DNA of 64,000 bases from Doryteuthis pealeii (GCA_023376005.1 CM042145.1:97929246-97993245), one strand, 5' to 3'. Positions 20,526-30,000 are shown, counted from the first letter of the stretch. The notes: generated by a model from the letters alone, not told the origin. Made by a program: numbers and translations.

Positions 20526-20533
20526 ACATAGAG

Positions 20534-21344
20534 GACTTGATAAGTGTGATAGGGAGGAATGTCGAAAGAATGTCATAGGAATCCGGGCTGTCGGCACGCC
20601 TTGATTGTAAAGGATGACCTGAGGAGATGCGGCAATAAAACTTACTTATTTCGTCAGTGGTACGTGTTTATGCAGGTGTGAATATGTACACACTTTTAGT
20701 TTCATTGACTTGGAATAAATATTATCAGACCAAACAAAAGCCGCTTGTGAACTTGTAATTGACACGACAAAGAGAGTCTCTCTGATAATGACACAACCAG
20801 CAAAAATCAAAAATAACGAATTCTTTCATTCTGCATAGCAAAAATAATTCAATACACTTTTTCATGAATGTTACGACTGTTATCAGCTTGCAACTCCCCC
20901 TGGTAAAAATGAGACCGTCCAAGTCGTCCAAGATGAAAATTCAGAAGTGTAAATTCTGATTATCGGGTGTTGCTTATCCGCCGAATTCTTTTTGTTGTTA
21001 TGGTGTCGTTACCTCAGCTAAATAGAAGACCAATCAGTTTTCATTATAATAAAGAATAGGAAGAAAAAGGACATGCTACACAGAAAAATATAAGAAAGAA
21101 AGAAAGTAGGGAAAAGTAGTGAGATTGTGAGCGTTAGGGCGCGATAATGCTAATCTGTTTCAATCGAAAATAATAAACCGGTGAAAAAAAAAAGAAATGA
21201 AAAAATGTGAGAGAGAGTTAAATCAAAATTATTATACTCTTTACATATTGAAGTATTTCGCAATATCTCTTAAGTAAACATATGAAACATTATAATAATT
21301 AAATTATCATACTATGTATGTTCACAGGTCCTGCTAGTTCAAAA
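20534..21344. other. No gene seen
   Basis: AT-rich. 20,880-20,990 (CCCCCTGGTAAAAATGAGAC, CGTCCAAGATGA) resembles 3,340-3,420, an old dispersed repeat. 21,090-21,180 has AAAG runs. Nothing coding. Confidence 0.5.
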
Positions 21345-21935
21345 ATATGTTAGCATCCTTCCGTATATTAAAGGACGATGGCGTAGTGTTCACTTTTTTC
21401 TGTAACTGCATGAGTGGCTGAACGACCATTTTTGAATTGCAATCTCAGGAGCAGTGACCGCAAACAAACTGTGACGCTTGCTAGAGTTACTGGTGTCACT
21501 ACTTCCTTTTGCTCTCTTTTCTGCGGCTGCTTCTTTCCTCTCTTTTTTTTTTCACTCCTTTTCGTTCCTTGTTTGACGAGGCGCCAAGTTGCACGTTCTT
21601 CTGCACAAGCCTCCCATGTGTTGGGTTGATTGGCATGTTTTTATGTCCTTCTTGCAGACATCATTTTGTAGTGGAAACTACGTAGCTTGGGCAGGTTGTT
21701 ATGGAGGATGAGCTGTCGCCCAAGCAGCAGATCCTCCCTCTCCACACAGCCGTTGTGGTCCAAAAGGAGAGGTAGGAACCAATGCGGTTTGGCAACGGCG
21801 GTACCGCAGAGTTGCTGGGAAGTACTGAGATTCATCACCCACCTTAGGGACTCCAGCTTCCGGATTCGTTTTCGGGGTTTATTCCCTTAGCCTTTCCTTG
21901 GATAAGGTAGAGCTGCAAGGCAACAGTTCATATAT
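21345..21935 (-). pseudogene. Decayed LINE C-terminus / 3' end next to the Helitron
   Basis: The minus strand, in more than one frame, encodes DVCKKDIKTC, then NTWEACAEERATWR-like residues (around 21,640-21,590), and a KRSEKKKREE-type lysine- and glutamate-rich end. This resembles the C-terminus of endonuclease-reverse transcriptase proteins of RTE-like elements. 21,687-21,840 is the conserved GCTGTCGCCCAAGCAGCAGA segment also seen at 5,345-5,470. Frames are interrupted. Assignment is from recalled family patterns and needs a translated search. Confidence 0.4.
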
Positions 21936-21939
21936 ATTA

Positions 21940-22592
21940 CTAGCAAATATATGCACCCTCCGGTGCAAGTATTTAAGTTTTAATGTAATAAAATATTGTA
22001 TTAAATTAGAAAGGCTAATGAAACTAAATAAGAATACAGATAAACAGATTTGAAACAGAGGGAGTATAATAAAGATTTGAAACAGAGGGAGTATAATAAA
22101 AAATGGAACAACTGAAACTTACTCTTCCATCACGCTCATCTTTCATTGTTATTTTTTCTAATTTAAGTATTTAGTTATAAGAGGAAGTAAAGAATAAAAT
22201 GACAGTTATTTTATCTTGTTAATGGATTTCATTTAAGATTCATTGAAGAGACTTTTGCTTATATTCATTAAAATAAAACCAAACAGTTAGAAATCAATAA
22301 TACTAAGCACATATTTATTAAATTCGATTTTTTAATATTAATATGCAAATTAGCCTTCCCGTTCACATTGTAAACCACTATTTTGTTGTATATATAAATA
22401 TAATTGCATGTTGTTAGTATGTAGGCATAGTTAACAGTATTAATAATGTAAGACAATTTTATTAATAATTGAGGTTTAGATAAAAATAAAATCATGGAGA
22501 ATGTGATGTCAATAACTAAGAGAATTGTGACTTGAGTAGGTATATAGTTTCGGTTACAGACAGAAAAACACACAATCTCCATTATAATAAGA
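21940..22592 (-). mobile_element. Complete non-autonomous Helitron (653 bp)
   Basis: On the minus strand the element starts TCTTATTATAATGGAGATTG at 22,592 (host T next to it). It ends with a hairpin at 21,953-21,966 (GCACC, GGTGC) and then CTAG at 21,943-21,940 followed by host T. TC start, 3' hairpin about 10 bases before CTAG, and insertion between A and T with no duplication are the Helitron hallmarks. The arm C copy has the perfect hairpin GCACCCGGAGGGTGC. The interior is AT-rich with no Rep/helicase, so it is non-autonomous. Confidence 0.8.
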
Positions 22593-22689
22593 TTTATTTA
22601 TTTCTAATGCACTTGCTTACCAGCCAGCAATATGAATGTTTAAAATTTGTGTGACTTCAAACCAGCTCTGCATAATACAGCTTCCTATA

Positions 22690-22830
22690 GAGTTGGTATC
22701 AGCCGATCAGCGAGTGATTCTATCCCCTTTTTGTTAGTGCTAGACCAGAGAGATCGTTTTTGCTGAGGTGAAGCGACACACCTACCGTCGGATCCCGGAT
22801 GCTTTACTGCAGTGATCAGACTACCCAGGC
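22690..22830 (-). repeat. SINE-A fragment
   Basis: GGTATCAGCCGATCAGCGAG, ATTCTATCCCCTTTTTG, TAGACCAGAGAGA and CTACCGTCGGATCC match the SINE-A body reversed. The tRNA-like head is absent. Confidence 0.65.
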
Positions 22831-23673
22831 TGTAAAAGATTTTCTCAAAAGTAAGTTTTGTTTGCTTTTTGCTTCTTGCTTTTTTAAAAATTCCCCTTAT
22901 TTATTGAATAACCCTCGTAGTTTAATTTTTCATATTTAATCATTTTGCATCTATTGATAAAGATAAATAATTTTTAAAAAAGATACTTTTGAAATATACA
23001 AGAACATGTAAAGAATCGTGAAATCTCCAAGGCGTAAGATTCTGTAGTCTATCAAAATGTTCAGTTGTCTGGATTTTACTAAATAAATGAATATCGAGTA
23101 TATGAAAAAAGAAAGCATAGAACCAAACAAGATATAAGTAAAAATATAAAAAGCTAAAACTTCGAGAATTGTGTATATCAAAGCAAAATCTATAAGCAAA
23201 AAAGTCTTTAAAAAATAAATAAATGAATAAAAAATGAAAATACAAAACACAAGATCAGATAAAATAAATATACACTACAAGGATTTTTTGTGAACTGTCT
23301 TGTCCAATATGTCAGCGTTGTGTTGGCAGAATAGGTTCAACGGTTGGTTGCGTGGCGTTCAAACTATTTCTCGCCTTAGTATTAAAAATGATGGCGTACA
23401 GGGATGACGGAAATGTTTTCGAGACATCAGAATGACAGCGTTCAAAATAAGATCAAATCTGACGTAGTAGAAAAAAGATATTAAACTAAAAAAAATAAAT
23501 AAATAAAAAAGAAGAAACAAAACAATACCGTGCAAGAGAAATAAAATGACAACTCACACATAATATATATCTCATTATGTTTTTGCACGCTTTCATACTT
23601 GGTGATATACGCATGACTTCATACGCAAATACATGTGCAGGTGATAATCGAGCAGGGTTACACGGAATTGCTC
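22831..23673. other. No gene seen
   Basis: Very AT-rich. The minus-strand frames at about 22,940-23,250 are long only because stop codons are scarce; they are rich in F, Y, L and I and overlap in two frames. No recognised element. Confidence 0.55.
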
Positions 23674-24400
23674 CGGAAATAAAAGAGAGAAAAGGTTTGT
23701 TTGTTGGTTGGTTGGTTGGATTTTACGGCATGTCAACCCTTGGGTTATTTTATGCCGAAGACGTTTTGTTTTATTTATTCTTGTTGTGTGTTCATTCTTT
23801 TCTTTTTTTTCTTTTTCAAATTCAATTCTTTTAAAACAATTTTTTTAAAACGCATTTTTTATCAATTTAACCCATCGATGGGACTCTAAAAGTTACTACC
23901 ACTCCGGGTCAGAGAAGACTTGGGTGTAATGTTGATGAAGATGTACTCCACACTCCCCTGAGCTCCAGAATTGGGAATAAAAGAGAGAACATCTTTGTTT
24001 GTTGGGTAGTTGGTTGAATTTTACGGCATGTCAACCCTTGGGTTATTTTATGCCGAAGACGTTTTATCTTATTCATTCTTGTTGTGTGTTCATTTTTATT
24101 CTTTTTCAAATTCAATTTTTTAAAAACATTTTTAAACTCAATTTTAAAAATCTATTTAGCCCATAGATTGGACTAAAAGGTACTACCACTCCGGGTCAGT
24201 GTAAACCTAGGAGTAATGTTAATGAAGAGGTACTCCACACAGCCCAGAGCCCCAGAATTGGAAATAAAAGAGAGAAAATCTTTTGTTGGGTAGTTGGTTG
24301 AACCCTAACAGGTAATACCACTCCGGATCTGAGTGGATTTGGTTGTAATGGCAATGAAGAGGTACTGCAAAATACCCAGAACTCTAGAATTGGGGCTTCA
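23674..24400 (+). repeat. Tandem triplet of family T (periods 301, 286, then a deleted unit)
   Basis: Units start at 23,674, 23,975 and 24,261, each with GGAAATAAAAGAGAGAA. The first two contain a GGTTGGTTG or GTTGGTTGA run, TTTTACGGCATGTCAACCCT, TTTTATGCCGAAGACG, a T-rich stretch, a CCCATAGATTGGAC-type block and CACTCCGGGTCAG. Both end in CCAGAATTGG. The third lacks the middle. Single copies exist at 2,985 and, partially, 29,070. Confidence 0.7.
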
Positions 24401-24592
24401 CTACTTGATGAAGTTTAGCGTCATACACAGGGTACTCTGACCCTCAGCCACCGCATTCTAGCACATATATGATAAAAAGGGTTGGGGATCTTCCATAATA
24501 GCAATAGGATCGGGAAAATTTAAAAAATATCTGTTTTAGTGAATTAATTTTGATTTATATCTGAGCAAGAATAGAGGTGTTTGCAATAGTTA

Positions 24593-24760
24593 TCGTCGTA
24601 GGAAATAAACACGGTTAATCGAGTTCAATTCCTAGACGAGGCTGTTTGCATTTCACATAGGCTAATGCACTCGGGAGAAGCATGAATCCAATTATACTCC
24701 CTCCAGCTAACATGGGTAAAATGTAGAGTAGAATTATCTCTTTAATCTGGGTATGACAAT
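24593..24760 (+). repeat. SINE-B fragment
   Basis: CGTAGGAAATAAACACGGTT, GAGTTCAATTCC (B-box), GACGAGGCTGTTTGCATTTC, GCACTCGGGAGAAGCATGAA follow SINE-B. The 3' part is replaced by a TA microsatellite. Arm B begins at the reverse of this element right after the gap. Confidence 0.7.
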
Positions 24761-24761
24761 A

Positions 24762-24912
24762 TATATATATATATATATGTGTGTGTGTATATATATATAT
24801 ATATATACAAGGACCTTCATAAGTAAGACACTATCTATCTAGGGTTTACCCAAATGGTTCTTCAGGATAATTCTGAATATATATATATATTATATATATA
24901 TATATATATATA
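24762..24912. repeat. TA/GT microsatellites around a degenerate hammerhead unit
   Basis: TA runs at 24,762-24,778, 24,790-24,806 and 24,877-24,912, with a GT run between the first two, bracket the unique 24,807-24,876. Confidence 0.85.
24838..24872 (-). ncRNA. Degenerate hammerhead-like motif
   Basis: The minus strand reads CTGAAGA (24,865-24,859), stem II ACC / GGGT with loop ATTT, then TAAACCC where GAAACCC is expected. Aligned with the motif at 29,634-29,674 it has lost the essential G12, so it should be inactive. Confidence 0.4.
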
Positions 24913-25032
24913 TTATTAAATTTTTACTTGAAGGCACTTACAACACATGTATCGCATAAAATTCGATACTTTTTCTTATAGAAAATGAAACTTGACAAGT
25001 GTAATCCCGGCAAAGGATGGCTCGGTGTGTAG

Positions 25033-25080
25033 AATACCGTACAGACTGTTTCGACTTTATTAAGTCTCATCAGCGGTATA
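25033..25080 (-). ncRNA. Type I hammerhead ribozyme, canonical
   Basis: The minus strand gives, in order: stem I ATACCG; core CTGATGA (25,073-25,067); stem II GACTT, loop AATA, AAGTC; core GAA; stem III ACA, loop GTC, TGT; cleavage-site residue A (triplet GTA, 25,040); stem I CGGTAT (25,039-25,034). All invariant core bases are present, stem II has five pairs and stem I six. Stem III has only three pairs, as in the short-stem hammerheads of Penelope-like elements and schistosome satellites. Cleavage is predicted 3' of position 25,040 on the minus strand. Confidence 0.85.
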
Positions 25081-25094
25081 TACTAACGATTTCC

Positions 25095-25175
25095 CTCCGA
25101 CAGAAATCGAAACCGGGACTTCAGCAGACACAGTGAAACACTAGTGAAACACTTTTATCGCCTCGGCCACAGTAC
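25095..25175 (-). repeat. tRNA-like Pol III promoter head upstream of the hammerhead
   Basis: The minus strand has an A-box TGGCCGAGGCG (25,169-25,159), as in tRNA-Ser/Leu, and a B-box-like GTTTCGATTTC (25,113-25,103; 9 of 11 bases match GGTTCGANTCC), 45 bases apart. The hammerhead starts 22 bases further down. The acceptor and anticodon arms do not fold, so it is a SINE-type head, not a tRNA gene. The composite is about 140 bp from A-box to cleavage site. Confidence 0.5.
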
Positions 25176-25299
25176 ACAGCTGACCATCCTAGCGAAATTA
25201 AGCTTGTCAAGTGATACTTACACGCCTCTACCATAATAGGTAAGGGGGTGTTATTGGGAGAATAATAACAAACAGACCGTATGCCCTTCGGCGAAGTGA

Positions 25300-25362
25300 A
25301 TAAGATTTTTGTATGTTTGTTTATTTTAGAAACGTTTCTAAAATAAACAAACATACAAAAAT

Positions 25363-25367
<5 letters not shown>
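25300..25367. repeat. Perfect 68-bp palindrome
   Basis: Every base from 25,300 to 25,333 pairs with its partner from 25,334 to 25,367, centred on AGAAACGTTTCT, with no spacer. The outer end runs into a TA microsatellite (25,366-25,407). It could form a cruciform; it may equally be the junction of two inverted repeat units or a small fold-back artefact. Confidence 0.9.
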
Positions 25368-25401
<34 letters not shown>

Positions 25402-25616
25402 TATATAAGTACCTTAGTCCATCAGATATGAATTTTTTCAGCCCTTTTGCCTCTTCAGTTTTGATTTTATTTAAATTTACCCATATATGTATATTATATA
25501 TATATATATTTATTTATGATACTCCATTTATGTAAAATACATATATAGGAAAATCTTTATATGTACGTTTGTGTTCTCAATTTTCGTCAAATCTTATCAC
25601 GGTAACATTTGATACC

Positions 25617-25663
<47 letters not shown>

Positions 25664-25665
25664 AT

Positions 25666-25730
<65 letters not shown>
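25366..25730. repeat. Microsatellite cluster (TA, CA, GA)
   Basis: TA runs at 25,366-25,407, about 25,493-25,510 and 25,667-25,695; CA at 25,620-25,660; GA at 25,696-25,728. The segments between them are short and unrecognised. Confidence 0.85.
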
Positions 25731-26871
25731 CTTTCAGTGAGGTTTATATTAATTCCTGACCACTGACAATCCCTTTCTTCGGTCATCATCTGTCATCATC
25801 AGTGAGGATAAAACCCATTACCTCGTTGTAGTTGATCAGCGTGACTAGCTTGTTAACGATTGCATCACCACAATGAGATGCAACAAATGGCTGAATAGTG
25901 ATGTGCCTAATTTTTTTTTTTTAGGGATGTTGTTTGGGGGTGTTGGGGGTGGTGGAAGTGGGGTTTAAAAGAAAATGAATATGTTCCACTTGAACCACTG
26001 CCTCATTATTTCGATTTGATTTTTGACCCATGCAATAGATGAGACAGGATTAAAGTTTAGGCAATCATTTCTAAGTGAAGCCATCATGTTACACTTAACT
26101 TGTTTGTTCACGTGCAAGTATGGCGGTAAATGAAGTAGAAAAAAAAGAAGAGTCTATGACATTCCGATAAAGTGTCAGCTCATTTACGGACAGGGGAGGG
26201 CAAAGTTCATCATTTAATAAATAGGGGAAAAAAAGTATGAGTTCATCGTCATTTGCCTCTTTTGTTGTCGTAAGATTAGCTGTTAATATTATGCTCTGTA
26301 GTACAGCAATGATATGTATGTATAAACAGTGGTGCCTTGACTCAAAAATCAAGCCTCATCTCAAAAATTCAGTGAAATATTAAATATAGATTTAAAAACT
26401 TTTAGTATTGAAATTATTTTAGAATTTTATCTAAAAAAAAATTTTTTTTTAAATTAAAAAAATGTATAGTTTCAAATTAACTAATTACTGGACATTATTA
26501 ACAAATTCCTTACTACCCCCCTCCCCCGCTGTAATTGTTATTTAATAATTTAGGTCTGCACGTGTCCGCCCACAATTGTGGACCCCAGTTGCATGGTTGC
26601 CAGGCTTTTTTTAAGGATCGCCTTGCACTGAGGCAATTACTAAGTATTAATAAATTTACTAACAGAACTTGTGGATATACCACAGTATAATAATTTAATT
26701 ATTACAACATTGGATATGTTTACTTAAGAGCTATTGCCAAATAAATTATTAATTCGTTCCGCTCGTTAATAAATTTCGGCGTATATCAAATCCATTTTCC
26801 CCAATGAAATAAACTGAAATACCATTAATCCGTTCCGGACCTTTGCCTTGATTCTTCTGCTACGTTTTTAA
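25731..26871. other. No gene seen; one SINE-C fragment
   Basis: 25,836-25,895 (GTGACTAGCTTGTTAACGAT, CACCACAATGAGATGC) resembles the SINE-C head reversed. 26,341-26,365 (AATCAAGCCTCATCTCAAAA) matches the outer flank of the 5.8-6.1 kb Penelope-type pair. The remainder is AT-rich. Confidence 0.45.
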
Positions 26872-27251
26872 TCTATTAATAATGGAGATTCTCTTCCGGT
26901 TTTTGTCTGTAACAAAAACTACGTCACTGCTTACGTCACCTGATCCAAAATCGTCATAACATAGAATAAATACACTCAAAATTTGAACATGCAGCATTAG
27001 ACAGTCCTCATTGTTTTTTAAAAGAAATTTTAATAAATACATGACTGGTATTATATATCTATATATAGTTTGTTTTATTTTAATACATATTTAAAGTTTA
27101 CATTTCAAATTGTTTTATTTTTTAATCTTTTAATGAATTTTATGATTTTACTTACTTAGGGTACAAACTCGCTGACATTGAATTTTTAACTCAGGCAATG
27201 TTTAAAAAGTCTATTTTTACATCGCCCGGAGGGTGTTTTTTATTTTGATAG
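26872..27251 (+). mobile_element. Complete Helitron-like non-autonomous element (380 bp)
   Basis: It starts TCTATTAATAATGGAGATTC after an A. Near the 3' end is a hairpin-forming GCCCGGAGGGTG at about 27,223-27,234 and the end is ATAG followed by T at 27,252, one base from the expected CTAG-T. The 5' region is shared with the elements at 10,285 and 15,248. The GATAATGGAG-type start and the CCCGGAGGG hairpin are also shared with the 653-bp family. No coding capacity. Confidence 0.65.
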
Positions 27252-27394
27252 TAAGAAGGATAGCATTGTATTGTATAAAAATAATAGAATTGAATGTACG
27301 ATTTTACCTTGAATCCTAGCAAAAAATGAACCGAGTGATAGCTCGTAATTCCGAAAAATTGTACGTTGGGTCACTCGTAAGTCAAGGTGCAACT

Positions 27395-27395
27395 A

Positions 27396-27444
<49 letters not shown>

Positions 27445-27626
27445 GTTTGTTCTGGTTCCAACGGGAAAAAATTCAATATTTTATAAAAAAAAAAAAAAGA
27501 AGGTCCGCAAAATGTATATTGTTTTCAGAAAAAATTTTTAAATTCTTTTTGCTTTACATATGCAACACGTGCTTCAGATCTTCTGGTATCTTCTTCAGGC
27601 TTTGATTGATAATATGAAAATTTCAT

Positions 27627-27679
<53 letters not shown>

Positions 27680-27763
27680 CTTTTCACTTTAACAGCATAT
27701 TGTGTTGTTTTCATATACTTTTATCTATACTCATACCGTCGGATTCATTTCCTTTCTCTTAAC

Positions 27764-27816
<53 letters not shown>

Positions 27817-27980
27817 TATTTTATTGGGTCCAACGGAACAAAATTAAATATCTTATTATGAAGAAGGTCAGCAAAAGGATTTGATTTTTTTTTTAAGAGA
27901 ACTAAATGAATTTTTTCTTTTTCAACTTTTAGTTGTTTTGAATTTTTTAAAAAACAAGATTAAAACCATTTTGCGGACTT

Positions 27981-28043
<63 letters not shown>

Positions 28044-28050
28044 ATATATA
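27395..28050. repeat. TA microsatellites with a duplicated unique segment
   Basis: TA runs at about 27,395-27,442, 27,630-27,675, 27,763-27,815 and 27,983-28,050. Between them, 27,450-27,515 (GGTTCCAACGG, GAAGGTCCGCAAAATG) and 27,823-27,880 (GGGTCCAACGGAACAAAATT, GAAGGTCAGCAAAA) are direct copies, and ATTTTGCGGAC at 27,968 is the reverse. This suggests one element in several orientations. Confidence 0.6.
27570..27602 (-). ncRNA. Degenerate hammerhead-like motif
   Basis: The minus strand reads CTGAAGA (27,598-27,592), a possible stem AGAT / ATCT, then GAAGCACGTG instead of GAAAC. The adenine at 15.1 is changed, so activity is unlikely. It sits between TA microsatellites like the other copies. 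Confidence 0.35.
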
Positions 28051-28214
28051 ATCAATGGTAATATTATGGTTTCACACTCATAACTTAAAGTTTCATGGTA
28101 ATCCAATCATCAGATGAGATCAGTGGTTGAGATATCAAAAACCAGTCGTGAAATGGTTGAGATTACCATGAAACTTTAAGTTATGAGTGTAAATCCATAA
28201 TATTACCATTGATT
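28051..28214. repeat. Inverted repeat, 53-bp arms
   Basis: Arms 28,051-28,103 and 28,162-28,214 are near-identical reverse complements (AATCAATGGTAATATTATGG with its partner), around a 58-base loop. It is directly flanked by a TA microsatellite. The hammerhead at 28,077-28,118 spans the left arm and the start of the loop. Confidence 0.85.
28077..28118 (-). ncRNA. Type I hammerhead ribozyme, likely
   Basis: Minus strand: stem I CTCAT; core CTGATGA (28,113-28,107); stem II TTGG, loop ATTA, CCAT; core GAA; stem III ACT, loop TTA, AGT; cleavage residue T (28,082, triplet GTT); stem I ATGAG (28,081-28,077). All core bases are present. Weak points: the first stem II pair is T-T, stem III has three pairs, and GTT is a slower cleavage triplet than GTC or GTA. 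Confidence 0.65.
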
Positions 28215-28306
28215 ATAAATCTGCTCTGCTTTATTAGCATTGAGCACCTTTCCCTGCAAATACTTTTCTCATTTTTTCATTCACTATTCATTATATATTA
28301 TATATA

Positions 28307-28940
28307 CTAGCAAATATATGCACCCTCCGGGTGCAAGTATCTAAGTTTTAATTTAATAAAATATTGTATTAAATTAGAAAGGCTAATGAAACTAAATAAG
28401 AATGCAGATAAAATGATTTGAAACAGAGGGAGGTTATAATAGTAAAATAGAACAACTGAAACTTACACTTCCTTCACTCCTGTCATTCATTGTTATTTTT
28501 TTTTTCTAATCTAAGTATTTAGTAAAAAGAGGAAGTAAAGAATAAAATGACAGTTATTTTTCTTGTTAATGGATTTCATTTAAGAATCATTGAAGAGATT
28601 TTTGCTTATATTCATTAAAATAAAACCAAACAGTTAAAAATCAATAATACTAAGCACATATTTAATAAAATCACATTTTTAATATCAATATGCAAATTAG
28701 CCTTCCCGTTCACACTATAAACCGCTATTTTGTTGTATATATAAATATAATTGCATGTTGTTAGTATGTAGATATGGACCAACAGTAATAATAAGGTACC
28801 ACAATTTTATTAATAATTGAGATTTAAATAAAATTAACATCATGAAAAATGTGATGTCAATAACTAAGGAAATTGTGACTTGTGTAGTAATATAGTTTCG
28901 GTTACAGACAGAAAAACACACAATCTCTATTATAATAAGA
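28307..28940 (-). mobile_element. Complete non-autonomous Helitron (634 bp)
   Basis: Same family as 21,940-22,592. The 3' end is CTAG (28,310-28,307 on the minus strand) preceded by the perfect hairpin GCACCCGGAGGGTGC; the 5' end is TCTTATTATAATAGAGATTG at 28,940. Flanks are A and T as expected. It differs from the other copy by many point changes and small indels, so it is an independent insertion, not part of the assembly duplication. Confidence 0.8.
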
Positions 28941-28942
28941 TA

Positions 28943-28999
28943 TGTGTGTGTGTGTGTGTGTCTGTGTATGTATGGAGAGAGAGAGAGAGAGAGAGAGAC
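28943..28999. repeat. GT then GA microsatellite
   Basis: A GT run (about 28,943-28,962), GTATGTATG, then a GA run (28,975-28,999), starting right at the Helitron 5' end. Confidence 0.85.
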
Positions 29000-29610
29000 T
29001 ATTTAAAATACAAATATTTCACAGTTATATGGCATCAGTATTCTTGGTAAATACAAATTATTTTTTAAATCGTTCTATTTGACCAATAGATAGGATGCTA
29101 ACAAGTACCACCAGTCCAGGTCAGAGTGGAACTGGGAATAATGGCTGTGACGGAGTATCCACTTGAAATCCAAATCGGAACCCCCGTAATGAAATGACCC
29201 GCACCCTCATCCCCGTGAGTCGTACGCCTTATGTTTGGAATAACTGTTCCATGTAGAACGTCACAAAACGCTGACCAATCAGATTTCAAAGAGATCATGT
29301 GATCTATAGATTTCGTCTGACCTCGAACATGGACTGCAATTAGAGAGGGGTGGGGTGGGGGTTGAATTGCTAGTCACTTGACTCGCAGATAACGAGAGGC
29401 AAACCACGTAATTATCAGAAAATTCCAAACACATGACTGAACAAATTGAGATGGTTCAAGATATTATTACGAGAATAAAATGGGTCTGTAGGCCCCAAGA
29501 TTTCACATTTAACATCCTTTAATATATCCGGACGCAATGGCTAAATCTTTAATTAAATACGTTCTTGTTTCCGTCAACTAGATAGATAAATATATAGATA
29601 GATAGATATT
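29000..29610 (+). repeat. Family T fragment, otherwise no gene
   Basis: 29,078-29,170 has GACCAATAGATAGGATGC, CCACCAGTCCAGGTCAGAGT and GACGGAGTATCCAC, like the second half of family T. The minus-strand frame at 29,098-29,298 has no recognised domain. A short ATAG repeat is at 29,580-29,608. Confidence 0.45.
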
Positions 29611-29633
29611 TATTAACATAAAGGTACACGGTA

Positions 29634-29674
29634 TTAACCTACTCGGGTTTCACCATAAGGATCTTCAGGGTTAA
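29634..29674 (-). ncRNA. Type I hammerhead ribozyme, left arm
   Basis: Minus strand: stem I TTAACC; core CTGAAGA (29,668-29,662); stem II TCC, loop TTAT, GGT; core GAA; stem III AC, loop CCGA, GT; cleavage residue A (29,640, triplet GTA); stem I GGTTAA (29,639-29,634). Core intact, with N7 = A, which is allowed. The first stem II pair is T-T and stem III has only two pairs, so it is probably weaker than its partner or active as a dimer. Confidence 0.65.
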
Positions 29675-29719
29675 ATCTACTGGATTAATCAAGATATTGA
29701 TTAATGGCAGTTGATTACA

Positions 29720-29767
<48 letters not shown>

Positions 29768-29959
29768 GCGAGAAACGGTTGATTATAGGTCCGCGGTCGA
29801 AGAACGCTGGTTTTAAATTCAAAAATTCGAAAGCGCGGAAGTTGCATTTTTGAATTTAAAACCAGCGTTCTTCGACCGTTTATCGCAACAACAAAAAACA
29901 CACACACACACACGTGTAATCGACTGCCAGTAATCAATATCTTGATTAATCCAGCAGAT

Positions 29960-30000
29960 TTAACCCTGAAGATCCTTATGGGGAAACTCGAGTAGGTTAA
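29960..30000 (+). ncRNA. Type I hammerhead ribozyme, right arm
   Basis: Plus strand: stem I TTAACC (29,960-29,965); core CTGAAGA (29,966-29,972); stem II TCC, loop TTAT, GGG; core GAA; stem III ACT, CG, AGT; cleavage residue A (29,994, triplet GTA); stem I GGTTAA (29,995-30,000). All core bases are present and stem I has six pairs. Stem III is a self-complementary ACTCGAGT, which would favour dimers, as described for Penelope-like element hammerheads. Confidence 0.75.

Noticed and set aside
25735..25840. Further hammerhead near GTCATCATCTGTCATCATCA
   Set aside because: The minus strand has CTGATGA, but the following strand reads GAAGAAAG rather than GAAA next to a stem, and no stem I/III arrangement works.
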